From contig JAGALP010000006.1 of NCBI GenBank assembly GCA_017625155.1, positions 35,956-99,955 on the forward strand: a stretch of DNA of 64,000 bases. Reading direction: 5' to 3'. This DNA comes from Paludibacteraceae bacterium. Its GTDB lineage: Bacteria > Bacteroidota > Bacteroidia > Bacteroidales > Paludibacteraceae. The notes under the pieces were generated by a model that searched no databases, was not told where the DNA came from, and saw nothing but the letters and a program-made list of their open reading frames with translations. Position numbers and translations under genes: made by a program. Below, one piece after another: positions 24,423 through 34,466 of this stretch (position 1 is its first letter; each line of letters starts with the position of its first letter).

Positions 24423-25907
24423 ATGGCAAATGAAAAACAACAGTTCGTGGACGAACTAAAGGAACTACTACAAAAGAATGTAGCGGAAGTGAAAGAGCAA
24501 GTAGAAGCGTTGAAAACGCAATTCTACCGTCAGTATCATCAAGAGTTAGAGGCACAAAAGAAAGCCGCATTAGAAGCTGCTGAGGCAGCAGGCGAAGTGT
24601 TGGAGAATTGGTTGCCATCCTTTGATGAATTGGAGCAAGAGTTCCGTGAATTGTTGAATCAATACAAACAACGTCGCGCTGAATTGCAGAAGCAAATCGA
24701 AGAAGAACAATCGCAAAATCTTCTACGCAAGGAGAATATCCTTGCACAAATGAAGGAAATGGCAGATGCAGAAACAGCGGACGTCATGGATAACCTCAAA
24801 AAAATGCGAGAACTGCAAGCTGAGTGGAAAACCATAGGAGCAGTACCTGCACAAAAAGCACAAGAAATTTGGAAAAACTACCAACAATACCAAGAGCGCT
24901 TCTATGACCTCGTGAAAATCAATATTGAACTGCGAGACCTCGACTTCAAGAAGAACCTCGAAATGAAAACACTACTCTGCGAGGCTGCGGAGAAACTGCA
25001 AGAGAACCCCAATATCGTAGAAGCCAACCGAGCATTGCAACAACTTCACGACGAGTGGGCAGAGATAGGACCTGTAGCACGAGAACTCAGAGAAGAACTC
25101 TGGAATCGATTCAAACAAGCAAGTAGTGTAATCAACAAAAAGCACCAAGCATACTTCGACGAACTGCACGCCAAAGAAAACGAAAACTTGGAGAAGAAAC
25201 AAGCACTCATTGAGCAGCTGAAGGAGGTAGATGTCAATAAATTGAAGTCAAATAAGCAATGGGATGAGGCTACTGAGAAGCTGCAAGCTATCCAACAAGA
25301 ATGGCGTACCATTGGCTTTGCTCCTAAAAAACAAAACCAAACTATCTACAACGAATACCGCGAACTCTGCGAGGCTTTCTTCAAAGCCAAAACCGCTTAC
25401 TACAAAGCTATGCGCGATGAACTCAGCGAGAACCTCAAGAAAAAACGCGAACTCGTAGAAGCTGCAGAAACACTCAAAGACAGCATAGAATGGACTGAAA
25501 CTACCAACCGACTCATCGAACTACAAGCCGAGTGGAAGAAAGTAGGACCTATCGCACGCAAATACTCCGACGACCTTTGGAAGAAATTCACGGCTGCTTG
25601 CGATACCTTCTTCGAAGCGAAACGTGAGGCAACCAAAGAACTGCGTGAGCAGTATGCTCAAAAACGCGCGGAAGCTAAAGAGCGTTGGAACAAGAAAATG
25701 GATCAAATGAACGACCGTCAGAAACTAATCCGCATGTACGAAAACCTCGTACAAGAGATTAAGACGGCAGAAAACAATATCCTCTTCTTTACGGGCAAAT
25801 CTAAGACCGCTAACAAACTGGTGGATGACATGCGCAAGAAGATCGATACACTCAAGAGCCAACTCACTGACCTAGAGAACAAAATCAACCAAATGGACGC
25901 AGAATGA
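24423..25907 (+). CDS. DUF349-domain coiled-coil protein
   Basis: A 494-residue, highly charged, mostly helical protein without signal peptide or membrane segments. Four DUF349 repeats are visible through the recurring W-x-x-[IV]-G cores: AEWKTIGAVP, DEWAEIGPVA, QEWRTIGFAP and AEWKKVGPIA, each followed by a LW..[FY] segment. Long coiled coils fill the N- and C-termini. DUF349 proteins are common in Bacteroidota and Actinobacteria; no biochemical role is settled. The stop overlaps the FtsE-like start by ATGA, which suggests functional or at least translational coupling. Confidence 0.92.
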   Translation: MANEKQQFVDELKELLQKNVAEVKEQVEALKTQFYRQYHQELEAQKKAALEAAEAAGEVLENWLPSFDELEQEFRELLNQYKQRRAELQKQIEEEQSQNLLRKENILAQMKEMADAETADVMDNLKKMRELQAEWKTIGAVPAQKAQEIWKNYQQYQERFYDLVKINIELRDLDFKKNLEMKTLLCEAAEKLQENPNIVEANRALQQLHDEWAEIGPVARELREELWNRFKQASSVINKKHQAYFDELHAKENENLEKKQALIEQLKEVDVNKLKSNKQWDEATEKLQAIQQEWRTIGFAPKKQNQTIYNEYRELCEAFFKAKTAYYKAMRDELSENLKKKRELVEAAETLKDSIEWTETTNRLIELQAEWKKVGPIARKYSDDLWKKFTAACDTFFEAKREATKELREQYAQKRAEAKERWNKKMDQMNDRQKLIRMYENLVQEIKTAENNILFFTGKSKTANKLVDDMRKKIDTLKSQLTDLENKINQMDAE

Positions 25908-26569
25908 GCCAACTCATCACATACAAGGATGTAGAGATTTGCCAAGATGAGCAGATTGTGCTCAAGGATGTCAACCTGACAATAGCATCGGGCGAGATGG
26001 TCTATCTCTTGGGCAGAGTAGGTTCGGGTAAGTCGAGCTTCATGAAAACTATCTATGGCGAACTACCCGTAGAAGGTACCGAAGCAACGGCACTGGACTA
26101 TGACCTGCTCAAACTTCGCAGACGCGACATACCATACCTGCGTCGCAAAGTGGGAGTGGTGTTCCAAGATTTCCAACTCCTAGTAGATCGCAACGTGGAG
26201 GACAACCTCATGTTTGTGCTCAAAGCCACTGGATGGAAAGACAAACAGGCAATGAAGAACAATATCTACGACGTGCTCAAGCAAGTAGGAATGGCAGAGA
26301 AAGCATATAAGATGCCTTACCAACTATCTGGCGGCGAACAACAGCGTGTGGTGATTGCACGTGCATTGCTCAATGCACCAGGACTCATCCTAGCCGATGA
26401 ACCTACGGGAAACCTTGACCCAGAGACAGGCAAAGGTATCATGGAGCTGCTCTATAGTATCAGCCAAGCAGGTATGACGGTCATCATGTCAACCCATAAT
26501 CATGCATGGCCAGAGCAATATTCAGGACGCAAACTGCAATTCGCCGACGGCAAGATTAGCGAAATATAA
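25904..26569 (+). CDS. ftsE: FtsE-like cell division ABC ATPase
   Basis: A 221-residue ABC ATPase: Walker [11 protein letters not shown] loop VFQDFQLL, signature LSGGEQQRV, Walker [13 protein letters not shown], and the H-loop MSTHNH. Short length and sequence match FtsE, which with the membrane protein FtsX activates peptidoglycan hydrolases at the septum from the cytoplasmic side. ftsX is not adjacent. The family also includes LolD-type ATPases, so the symbol is likely rather than certain. Cotranscribed with the DUF349 gene and ended by the terminator at 26591-26619. Confidence 0.85.
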   Translation: MSQLITYKDVEICQDEQIVLKDVNLTIASGEMVYLLGRVGSGKSSFMKTIYGELPVEGTEATALDYDLLKLRRRDIPYLRRKVGVVFQDFQLLVDRNVEDNLMFVLKATGWKDKQAMKNNIYDVLKQVGMAEKAYKMPYQLSGGEQQRVVIARALLNAPGLILADEPTGNLDPETGKGIMELLYSISQAGMTVIMSTHNHAWPEQYSGRKLQFADGKISEI

Positions 26570-26590
26570 TCGAATAGCATACCAAAAGAA

Positions 26591-26619
26591 ATGGACACCC
26601 AACAGAGTGTCCATTTTTT
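26591..26619 (+). terminator. Intrinsic terminator after ftsE
   Basis: Perfect 8-bp stem ATGGACAC (26591-26598) with GTGTCCAT (26607-26614) and a T tract to 26619. Confidence 0.9.
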
Positions 26620-26622
26620 GTA

Positions 26623-27372
26623 TTAGTAATCAAACTTGTACGTCAGCAAGACCACATGCTTGTGTGTGTATGCATGTGTGAGAGCAATAGCACCGCTATC
26701 CAAGACATCCAATTCGCGGCTATAGACGTAGTTGTAGCGATATGCCAGATTGAGGGTGTTCTTCTTATCCACTTTCCATTGCAAACCTATTTCAGGGCGC
26801 AACTCGTTGATATACTGACCATAGTATTTAGCATTCAAGGTGTTGAACACCTCCATCTTTGCTACGATACTCAATGGTTGATTGGGTATAGCATATACCG
26901 CTTGTAGGCGTGAACGCAAGGTATAATCCACTCGGTTCTTCTCGCGCAAATCTATCTCATCCGCACGAGCATCCAACATTAGTCGTTCGCGCAACGATAG
27001 TTTCCATTGATCGAGTGTCACTTGACCCGTAGCATCCACATTCACACGGTGGCGAAGAAACTTATTGGGGTCGTCCCAACCTTGATTACCATACAACTTG
27101 AGCACATAGCCAGCACTCAGCGAAAGGTACTCAATGGGCGTATATGCCAACGAGATAGTGGTATGCGAACGGTGAGCAGGTATGCTACGAATCTCTTCTT
27201 CCAGAGTGAGCTTTAGCCCGTAATCAAACGACTTGACAAACGACGCAATCACATGTACCTCAGCTGTTTGCTTGCTAGTGGTGTCAGTTGACGCTATTTC
27301 TTGCGCACAAATCCAATATGGAAATAGTAGCAAACCAACTAGGGATAGTATCTTCTTGAATTCAAAATTCAT
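26623..27372 (-). CDS. DUF2490 exported beta-barrel-like protein
   Basis: A 249-residue protein with a signal peptide (SLVGLLLFPYWICAQ). The mature part is a run of amphipathic beta strands with DUF2490 hallmarks (LKLTLEEEIRS, SLAYTPIEYLSLSAGYVLKL, RHRVNVDA, NTLNLAYRYNY) and a terminal aromatic residue (TYKFDY). This is consistent with an outer-membrane barrel. The function of DUF2490 is not known. It follows sufE by 3 bases and is the last gene of the long minus-strand run beginning at 34458. Confidence 0.87.
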   Translation of the reverse strand: MNFEFKKILSLVGLLLFPYWICAQEIASTDTTSKQTAEVHVIASFVKSFDYGLKLTLEEEIRSIPAHRSHTTISLAYTPIEYLSLSAGYVLKLYGNQGWDDPNKFLRHRVNVDATGQVTLDQWKLSLRERLMLDARADEIDLREKNRVDYTLRSRLQAVYAIPNQPLSIVAKMEVFNTLNAKYYGQYINELRPEIGLQWKVDKKNTLNLAYRYNYVYSRELDVLDSGAIALTHAYTHKHVVLLTYKFDY

Positions 27373-27375
27373 AAT

Positions 27376-27792
27376 TCAAAATTGGCTAAACGTGAGTGCA
27401 AACAGTCGCATTTGTTTGAGCATGGCATTGAGTCCGTTGCTACGTGTAGGGGAGAGGTGTTCGCGGAGGTTGATTTCGTCGATGAAATACAAATCTGCAT
27501 CCACAATCTCTTTGGGTGTATGTCCACTTAATACACGAATCAACAGTGCTACAATACCTTTCACCAAGATAGCATCCGAATCACCTCGATAAACTACTTT
27601 GCCGTCTTGCATTTCGGCAGTGAACCACACCTTAGACTGACAGCCGTCAATCAAGTTCTGTTCGGTCTTTGCGCTTTCTGGGAATGGCTCTAAACCATTG
27701 CCATAATCAATAAGCAAACTATAGCGGTCCATCCAGTCGTCGAAACTGCTGAACTCTTCTATTATTTCATCTTGTATGAGATTAATTTCCAT
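27376..27792 (-). CDS. sufE: SufE-family sulfur acceptor protein
   Basis: A 138-residue SufE-like protein. The persulfide-accepting Cys51 lies in IDGCQSKVWF, in the same position as the E. coli enzyme, and the C-terminal HLSPTRSNGLNAMLK segment is typical. It should accept sulfur from a SufS-type cysteine desulfurase for Fe-S cluster assembly; sufS and the scaffold genes are not in the window. It starts 31 bases inside the aroK 3' end in another frame. Confidence 0.93.
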   Translation of the reverse strand: MEINLIQDEIIEEFSSFDDWMDRYSLLIDYGNGLEPFPESAKTEQNLIDGCQSKVWFTAEMQDGKVVYRGDSDAILVKGIVALLIRVLSGHTPKEIVDADLYFIDEINLREHLSPTRSNGLNAMLKQMRLFALTFSQF

Positions 27793-28340
27793 AAGTGTTC
27801 TGCTATATTTTTGTCATCTTCTTCTGCGATGTCCTTTACGGGGGCTTCAATCACATAATCCGCTTTCATGTAGAACGGTTCGCGTGCTTCGAGTTGCGGA
27901 GTGATAAAAGCCAGTAGTTCTTCTTCGGTGCGCCCTTGCAAGATAGGACGTTGGCTTAGGTCAGTTAGCATCAGGCGTTGAGCGAGGTGCTTAGGTTTCC
28001 ATTTTAGATAAATGCTAGTACCCAATTCTGCTAGACATTCCATATTATCTTCCCAACACGGATAACCACCACCAGTAGCATAGATTACCTTCTCAATAGG
28101 CAACTCTGCAAGGTCTTCTACCACATATTTTTCTTTTCTGCGAAACTCTTCAATACCATGCTGACGGATATACTCCGCAGGCGTTTGCCCATGAATCTCT
28201 GCAAATGCTTCGTCCAAATCCACGAAGTGCCAGCCCAAACGTTCTGCCAAAAGGCGACCAACAGTCGTCTTGCCAGCAGCCATGTAGCCAATCAAATAGA
28301 TTGGGAGTTTTAATGGTTTTATGAGTTTGAGCGGTTTCAA
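27762..28340 (-). CDS. aroK: Shikimate kinase
   Basis: Phosphorylates shikimate in aromatic amino-acid synthesis. Walker A GYMAAGKTTVG, shikimate-binding DLDEAF, EEFRRKE and ATGGGYPCWE, and the lid segment LSQRPILQGRTEEE are present. The 192 residues exceed the usual ~170 because of an N-terminal KPLKLIKPLKL extension that looks like a small internal duplication; there is no later methionine before the P-loop. It overlaps sufE by 31 bases. Confidence 0.94.
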   Translation of the reverse strand: MKPLKLIKPLKLPIYLIGYMAAGKTTVGRLLAERLGWHFVDLDEAFAEIHGQTPAEYIRQHGIEEFRRKEKYVVEDLAELPIEKVIYATGGGYPCWEDNMECLAELGTSIYLKWKPKHLAQRLMLTDLSQRPILQGRTEEELLAFITPQLEAREPFYMKADYVIEAPVKDIAEEDDKNIAEHLWKLISYKMK

Positions 28341-28388
28341 GGGAGATATTGAAAATTAGTGGTATGTTAGCGGGAAAGTATTGGATGC

Positions 28389-28432
28389 TATCGAAGTGGT
28401 ATTGAGGTGGTATCGAGGTGGTAATGAGATTT
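28389..28432. repeat. 11-bp tandem array, four units
   Basis: TATCGAAGTGG, TATTGAGGTGG, TATCGAGGTGG, TAATGAGATTT, in the ~100-base gap between the aroK start and the stop of the small exported protein. Confidence 0.85.
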
Positions 28433-28443
28433 CAATGGACTAT

Positions 28444-28785
28444 CTAACGGCAGGGCGTATAATCAAAGGTATCGTTGTCGCGCCAAAGGATTTTGTTATT
28501 TTCGATATATGCTTCTGGAAAAGCAGATTTGAATGGTGCTTTCAGCACACCAAGATATTGCCACTCCTTATTATATACGCGCACGTGCGAGGAGCAGATA
28601 GGTGCACAGACTGTGTGGATGATGACTATACTATCTTCTAATGTAAGTGTATCTCGCGTAGAAATTACCTCGCAAGGGACATCAGTGGTATCATCAGCCC
28701 ATACAAATGAAGACATTGCCAGCAGTGCGCCCATTGTAAAAGAAGCGAATAGCCACCATAGAGTATTTTCTAAACTAATCTTCAT
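28444..28785 (-). CDS. Small exported cysteine-containing protein
   Basis: A 113-residue protein whose N-terminus (LWWLFASFTMGALLAMSSFVWA) is a signal peptide or signal anchor. The mature ~80 residues carry four or five cysteines (PCEV, HTVCAPICSSH, TPCR), suggesting disulfides in the periplasm. I do not recognise the family. The start overlaps the ispF stop by ATGA, which supports real translation. An alternative frame on the other strand has no such support. Confidence 0.7.
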   Translation of the reverse strand: MKISLENTLWWLFASFTMGALLAMSSFVWADDTTDVPCEVISTRDTLTLEDSIVIIHTVCAPICSSHVRVYNKEWQYLGVLKAPFKSAFPEAYIENNKILWRDNDTFDYTPCR

Positions 28786-29258
28786 TTTTCTAGTATCAAT
28801 ACCACAGCTTGAGCAGCAATACCTTCTTTACGCCCAACGAAACCGAGTTGCTCGGTAGTGGTAGCTTTGATGCTTATTTGACTTTCGCTCACTCCCATTA
28901 CTTCTGCTAGACAAGCTGTCATAGCAGGGATGTGTGGATTGAGTTTTGGTGCTTCTGCACAAATGGTACAATCGCAATTACCCAATTCGTATCCTGCATC
29001 GCGCAGCATTGTCATTACCCTGCGGAGTAGAATCTTAGAGTCGATATTCTCGTACTCGTTTCCTTTGACAGGCGGAAAATGATAGCCAATATCGCGCATA
29101 GCAGCCGCTCCGAGTAACGCATCGCACAGTGCATGAATCAGTACATCCGCATCGGAATGTCCTAGCAGTCCTTGTTCGGCAGGCACACGAATGCCGCCCA
29201 ACCACAATTCGCGATTGGGGGCAAAAGCGTGTACATCATATCCGAAACCGATACGCAT
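28782..29258 (-). CDS. ispF: 2-C-methyl-D-erythritol 2,4-cyclodiphosphate synthase
   Basis: Fifth enzyme of the MEP pathway, cyclising CDP-MEP to MEcPP. Its 158 residues are the normal size. Metal-binding DVHAF, LLGHSDADVLIHALCDALLG, DIGYHFPP and the C-terminal TTTEQLGFVGR are complete. The start shares one base with the porV stop (29258), so it is coupled to the T9SS genes. The order porU-porV-ispF is the one I recall from Porphyromonas gingivalis. Confidence 0.96.
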   Translation of the reverse strand: MRIGFGYDVHAFAPNRELWLGGIRVPAEQGLLGHSDADVLIHALCDALLGAAAMRDIGYHFPPVKGNEYENIDSKILLRRVMTMLRDAGYELGNCDCTICAEAPKLNPHIPAMTACLAEVMGVSESQISIKATTTEQLGFVGRKEGIAAQAVVLILEK

Positions 29259-30460
29259 TATTTACGGTTGTTTACGAGGTCTTTTATACCAGCGAGGTCA
29301 AAGCCAAGGGTGAAACGCATGGTGTTATCAAGTGGGTTAGATGGCGCGGTAGCGATGCAGTAAGCAAAGTCCAAAGAGAAAATGCTTAGGTGGAAACCAG
29401 CACCAAGAGTCACGTAACGACGGTTGCCTTTGTAGAAGTTCTCGTGACTATAACCTACGCGACCAAAGAATTGGCGATTGTAGCTATACTCAAGACCAAC
29501 ACCCCATTGCACTTCTTGAAACTCTTCTAGTGAAGAAGATACCGTTTTACCAGTTGTTTCGTTGATATAACCAGGAGCATCAGCAAATGATTGGAACCAA
29601 CCTGCAGTAGAACTTATCGCAGAATACTCTTCTTGTGAGTAGCGATGTGTGGTTTGATCACTTGCTTTGTTTGAATAATAGGTTGGTACCAACATTTTGT
29701 TGCACTCTACGGTAGCCATCAAACGGTTATAGTTATCAAATGGAATCTCGTAGCTCACACCTAATCGCATGTTTGCAGGAATAAAGTTGGATACATAATC
29801 ATCGTATGTCATCTTACCACCTAAATTGCTCAGGTTAAATCCTAATCCAAAATAACTTTCTCCCATAGGCAATGAAATAGGCTGTTTGTAATATAGTGCA
29901 ACGTCTGCAGCCATTGTCCATGCTGGATGCATTTCTTGTGAGGCACCACTCACTGAAGCATTGACGCCATTGTTGAGGTCGCTATACAAAAAGCGCAAAG
30001 CTACAGCCATACTTACATATTCATGTAACTTGCGTGAGTAAGCTACATCAATCGCCCACTCGTTAGGATGTGCCTCTTGGAATGCTGTACCAGAATAATC
30101 AACCAATTGTACTGCACCCATTGAGAAATAGGTAAAACTACCTGAGATAGTACCTGCCATATCGCCCATGTTGTAGTAACCTGCGATATATGCCAAGTCT
30201 ATATCACTAACGAGTTTGGTCAACCATGGAGTATAGTTGGCAGTCAAGCCACCTTTGCTCTCCATGAAAGCGTATTTAGCAGGATTCCAGTGCTGTGAGT
30301 TAAGGTCAGCATTGGTGGCTACACCTACATCACCCATACCTGCAGCACGTCCATCAGGTGCGATGCTAAGCGATGGCATGGCGGTAATTACTGGATTAGT
30401 TGCCAAAATAGGCAACGATAAGATAGAAAATGTGAGAATTGAAAAAAATGTTTTTTTCAT
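29258..30460 (-). CDS. porV: Type IX secretion outer-membrane protein PorV
   Basis: A 400-residue FadL-like outer-membrane barrel with a signal peptide (residues 1-20). ITAMPSLSIAPDGRAAGMGD followed by NSQHWNPAKYAF is the PorV/LptO signature. PorV carries T9SS cargo from the translocon to the attachment complex and docks with PorU. It is directly downstream of porU (85-base gap) and coupled to ispF. PorQ is a paralogue, but the length and the porU neighbour favour PorV. Confidence 0.92.
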   Translation of the reverse strand: MKKTFFSILTFSILSLPILATNPVITAMPSLSIAPDGRAAGMGDVGVATNADLNSQHWNPAKYAFMESKGGLTANYTPWLTKLVSDIDLAYIAGYYNMGDMAGTISGSFTYFSMGAVQLVDYSGTAFQEAHPNEWAIDVAYSRKLHEYVSMAVALRFLYSDLNNGVNASVSGASQEMHPAWTMAADVALYYKQPISLPMGESYFGLGFNLSNLGGKMTYDDYVSNFIPANMRLGVSYEIPFDNYNRLMATVECNKMLVPTYYSNKASDQTTHRYSQEEYSAISSTAGWFQSFADAPGYINETTGKTVSSSLEEFQEVQWGVGLEYSYNRQFFGRVGYSHENFYKGNRRYVTLGAGFHLSIFSLDFAYCIATAPSNPLDNTMRFTLGFDLAGIKDLVNNRK

Positions 30461-30545
30461 TGTAGTAATTGTTTATTTATTATTGTTAATTTACAGAATA
30501 GTTGAATCTTTTTTGTACGCTTATTTAGATTTGTTTCATAGGCAA

Positions 30546-33500
30546 TTATTTCGATACAATGATTTTACCCGCTTTCGAAACGTAATTCGAAGTGGTGGTT
30601 TTTATACTTACTTGATATACATATATGCCAGAGTTCATACCGAGTTCGCTGATATTCCATCTAATTCCTTCTACGCCGCGTTGTACGTGTGTATGAATCA
30701 TGCGTCCACTGAGGTCGTATAGATTGATGGTGGTTTCGATGATCTCATCTGGTTGGTCATGGTCAATATGGAAAATCAAATCCTCTGATGGTGCAACTGG
30801 GTTAGGGTAGGTGATGACCTTATGAATTTGTGGATCTTGACCTTTCACTACTTGGAAATTAAGCATGGCAGTAGAACTATTGTTGAGCAAATCCCATGCG
30901 CGGAAGGTCAGTGTGTGTGCTCCCTCTTCCATTTCTGGCATCTTGTAGCTGATTTGACCTTGTTGATAGCTATTGTTGTTGGCAATGAAATAGTCATTCA
31001 ATACATAGGTATGTTTAGGATTTCCGTCCACAATCATCAATAGGTCATGACCAATACCAGTACCTACAGTGTTGATACCATTCTCGTCGTAGATGTTGGC
31101 ATAGAAATGTGGGAATTCGTATGTGGTACCTCCATCTTGGAACTCAGGTGAGTTAATGTACATGTAGATGTCAGGACCTATGGTATCTTGAATTTCAACA
31201 CTGCTACTACCGCCAATGACGAAATCTTCGAAGTGTCCAATACCCTCTTCTTTTGCTTCAGTGTCGTAAGCATAGTAAGTGATACGACCATTGCCGTAAT
31301 TGTAGCGAATATCTTTAGGTACCATAAACGTAAATTCGAACAAACCATCAACAACGGTTGTTTGACCTGAGAATAACGTATTAGGATAGTCACTGTAGGT
31401 TATTTTTACTTTTAGCGACTCTGTACTCTCATCATTGTCTCGAGTGGTGATTTGTTGCATCTTATCATAGATGGTGATATCAACTTGACCATTAAACCAT
31501 GTAGCCGTATCGTGATCGGGTGTCTCGATATATCCTTTGATGGTTTGTACACTGAGCGCATGGAGAGTGTCAATCTGAGTGGTGGTCTTAACTTGATAAT
31601 CGGTAGGATACTTCAATCGTAAAGCGGGGTCAGCCAATAGCACGTATGCCATCTTGTTGGCATCGCGACCAGTCATATTCTTTGCGACGCGGGTTGCTTC
31701 GCCTAATGTCATATGATAGTTGAATGCATCCTTGTGCCCGAATAATGTGTCGCACAGATTACGATTGAAGATTGTGTTCTGCGTTGCATATACAGTACGA
31801 CATGCAGATAGTGTACCTATGGCACCGCCATTAGGGTTCAGTACTGCTTCTTCACCCGCAGAAGTGATACCTGCATCAAAGTGTGAGAAACTACATGTAG
31901 CTAAAAACCAAAATCCTTGATTGATATTCTTCATGTTTTGAATATCCTTCATAGTCATGAACAACTCGTTGGTGATATTGTTGTATCCTCCATGACCCGA
32001 ATAGTTCATGAAAAGCATGCCATTGTTGAGCAAGTTATCAAATTGATTTTTTGCTAATGGATAACTCTCACCTGCTGCACTCACCTCTTGAGTGTACGCA
32101 TCGAGGTAAATTTTATTTACAGTAAAGTCGAGGTTTTCTATTCGCATTTTTTCTGCACCTGCTTCAGCTGTTTGTACGTGCAACCCATGATCGCCATCGT
32201 CTGCTAAGAAGCAGATTTGAGTTTTCCACTTACCTAACACTTGATTGTCCATATAGGTGCAGATCTTATCCACCACTTGGTTGGCTTCGTCCAATGTCTT
32301 TGCAGGCAAACGACCTACACCGATATTCATTTGGGCACGAATCTCGTTGAATATACCGTTGTTATCTATACCTGCATTATCCAGCAGGAATCCGCAGTAA
32401 TCGTCTGTACTATATGCTTGTGTCTCTATGGTAGAGTTCTTAGCTTGGAATGTTAACAATCTATTTTCACCAGAACGAACTAAGATTTTTCTATTATCAA
32501 AGGTTCCATCTCCGAGTAATAACAAACTTTTTGGTTGGGCTGTAACTACACCTTTGGCTTTGTCATAAAGCATCTTCATCAACCATCGATACGCAGTCAC
32601 GTCAGGTGTTCCTGAAGAAAATTCATTATATACTTGTTCGTCAGTTACTACTGCCCATGTCAATTGATCAATCTCCTCGTGCTTCTGAGCCAAACGAGTG
32701 GCAGGTTCTACAAATTCTTCTGGACAGATAATTACATAATCAATATCTGACAATGCATGCAAATTTTGATTTTCGACTTTGCTGATGAGCGTTGGTATCT
32801 TCCAATTGTTGGCATTTGCCACATTGACGGCTACATACTTCTCTGCCGTTGTGTTACTTCCCACCCAAGATAGTGTATTATTATCTACAGCGGTTGGTAT
32901 TTGTTCGATATTAACACCATCCGTTACGCGCCAAATCTGGGTTTGATTGTTTGCATTGGCCATATGAAAACGTATACCCTTCGACGTCCCGAGTAGGGTA
33001 GTGTTGCTAATGGATAATGCATTATCTTGCATGATTAACTTGCAAGGTATGTTGATTTCTGCGTAATTCAAATATGCTTTTGCACCAGCCACTCGACCGC
33101 TAAATGACAATTGCACTGTTTGTGTTGAAGTGTTTTGTGCATTAGCAACCAACCATACCGAATCTTGCTCGGCTCTGGTATAAAAATCCGAGACATTGAT
33201 TGCTGGTATGATGCAATTTGCTTTTTGTCCTGATAGATTGACGGTAAGCGTTGTTGGTTCGCTCGTTATACCAGCCAAGTCGATATAACAGTGCGTCATC
33301 AAATCCGTACGAACATTAGGCGAAGCAAAGTTGATAGCAAGAGTCTTGTTGTTTTCATTCAACATTTCCCCATAAAATTCACGTCCACCACCGCTTACTC
33401 CTGTCAAATCAAGCAAGTTTACTTCATCTTTTTCGTGCACTTGATAATTGGTGTACCAATCCACGTCTATCACATCAGACATATCACCATCAATTGGCTC

Positions 33501-33956
33501 GGACATGCCTATCAGACGCTGTTCGCCCGCATTGTCACTTAGGAAATAATATCCATAATTGCTGTAAGGGTTCTGCGTATGACGCCATCTGCCTTGTGCG
33601 TCAGAGGTCCAAGTTACAGGACCTTGCGCATAGAACAGCACATAATCACCTGCATTGAACACACCATCTGCTCCTTTGTGCATGTAGAATGCTACCGAAG
33701 GCAGGTCATCCCAATGGTGAAGCGTAAAGTTTTCGGACAACATACCACCACCATAACCCAGTATTCGGAGTTGTGCTGGTTTCAATCCCCATGACTCCAG
33801 TGTTTCGTAGGTCAGGATATGGACACCAGTCTCACTTACGCGAATCTTCACGAAGTTGCCTTCGCGTAGCACAGAAACATCAGTATATGTGTGCATACCT
33901 GCCCAAACAGAGCAAGCGAATATCAGTATAGTTAATAGGCACGTTATTCGTTTCAT
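30546..33956 (-). CDS. porU: Type IX secretion sortase PorU
   Basis: A 1136-residue gingipain-fold (C25) protease that removes the C-terminal signal of T9SS cargo and attaches the cargo to A-LPS on the cell surface. A signal peptide is present (~1-19). The catalytic dyad is intact: His655 in NYSGHGGYNN and Cys688 in FLATCSFSHFDAG, matching the positions reported for the P. gingivalis enzyme closely. The C-terminus (YPNPVAPSEDLIF ... LYDLSGRMIH ... YVSKAGKIIVSK) is itself a T9SS-type domain, which PorU retains. Only one base separates it from the FAH-fold gene upstream. Confidence 0.95.
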   Translation of the reverse strand: MKRITCLLTILIFACSVWAGMHTYTDVSVLREGNFVKIRVSETGVHILTYETLESWGLKPAQLRILGYGGGMLSENFTLHHWDDLPSVAFYMHKGADGVFNAGDYVLFYAQGPVTWTSDAQGRWRHTQNPYSNYGYYFLSDNAGEQRLIGMSEPIDGDMSDVIDVDWYTNYQVHEKDEVNLLDLTGVSGGGREFYGEMLNENNKTLAINFASPNVRTDLMTHCYIDLAGITSEPTTLTVNLSGQKANCIIPAINVSDFYTRAEQDSVWLVANAQNTSTQTVQLSFSGRVAGAKAYLNYAEINIPCKLIMQDNALSISNTTLLGTSKGIRFHMANANNQTQIWRVTDGVNIEQIPTAVDNNTLSWVGSNTTAEKYVAVNVANANNWKIPTLISKVENQNLHALSDIDYVIICPEEFVEPATRLAQKHEEIDQLTWAVVTDEQVYNEFSSGTPDVTAYRWLMKMLYDKAKGVVTAQPKSLLLLGDGTFDNRKILVRSGENRLLTFQAKNSTIETQAYSTDDYCGFLLDNAGIDNNGIFNEIRAQMNIGVGRLPAKTLDEANQVVDKICTYMDNQVLGKWKTQICFLADDGDHGLHVQTAEAGAEKMRIENLDFTVNKIYLDAYTQEVSAAGESYPLAKNQFDNLLNNGMLFMNYSGHGGYNNITNELFMTMKDIQNMKNINQGFWFLATCSFSHFDAGITSAGEEAVLNPNGGAIGTLSACRTVYATQNTIFNRNLCDTLFGHKDAFNYHMTLGEATRVAKNMTGRDANKMAYVLLADPALRLKYPTDYQVKTTTQIDTLHALSVQTIKGYIETPDHDTATWFNGQVDITIYDKMQQITTRDNDESTESLKVKITYSDYPNTLFSGQTTVVDGLFEFTFMVPKDIRYNYGNGRITYYAYDTEAKEEGIGHFEDFVIGGSSSVEIQDTIGPDIYMYINSPEFQDGGTTYEFPHFYANIYDENGINTVGTGIGHDLLMIVDGNPKHTYVLNDYFIANNNSYQQGQISYKMPEMEEGAHTLTFRAWDLLNNSSTAMLNFQVVKGQDPQIHKVITYPNPVAPSEDLIFHIDHDQPDEIIETTINLYDLSGRMIHTHVQRGVEGIRWNISELGMNSGIYVYQVSIKTTTSNYVSKAGKIIVSK

Positions 33957-33957
33957 A

Positions 33958-34458
33958 CTATTTGATTTTGCAGTATAATATTTCTTCTTTGTTTTGCTCT
34001 ACGCAGATTACTTCTTCTTTTTCCAATTGGCGAGCAGCTAGTTTGCGGTCAATCACGATCATATCGCCTTGACGTATTGTCATGATCTTGCTTACTTCTG
34101 CGATGGCAGTGTCTATATCTACTACCAAATCGCCGTATGGATTATTTTCTACCTCAAGCCAGCTGCCTAATGGTAATGAGCCATCAAAGCCAAAAGCGCG
34201 TGTCCAGTCTCCTTTTTTTAGATAATCTGCTGCATATAGATTCAATCCCATTGCCACGGCATCGTAGTATCGATGCGCAAAACGTGTCCCAATATGCTTG
34301 CCCATACGGCTGACACGCAATACCACACATGGGGTCATGCGTATATCTTCACTCCAATCAGGAATGAAAAATGGTTTACGATTCACCAACAGCGATGAAT
34401 CGCCTTTCAATACCATCTTCACTTCTCCATCTATTTCGCTAAAGCAGATAATCTTCAT
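33958..34458 (-). CDS. FAH-fold protein with lost metal site
   Basis: ATG 34458 gives 166 residues related to the short fumarylacetoacetate-hydrolase-type proteins of Bacteroidota (LVNRKPFFIPDWS, RFAHRYYDAVAMGLNLYAAD, GFDGSLPLGSWLEV). In active members the first segment reads like ETELVV and the second like DFTARD, which provide the metal ligands. Here they read MTPCVV and NLYAAD, so the acidic ligands are missing and the protein is probably not a hydrolase. The start upstream at 34497 precedes the promoter and is rejected. It begins the porU-porV-ispF run, so a role beside PorU is possible but only inferred. Confidence 0.8.
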   Translation of the reverse strand: MKIICFSEIDGEVKMVLKGDSSLLVNRKPFFIPDWSEDIRMTPCVVLRVSRMGKHIGTRFAHRYYDAVAMGLNLYAADYLKKGDWTRAFGFDGSLPLGSWLEVENNPYGDLVVDIDTAIAEVSKIMTIRQGDMIVIDRKLAARQLEKEEVICVEQNKEEILYCKIK

Positions 34459-34466
34459 TTTGCCTG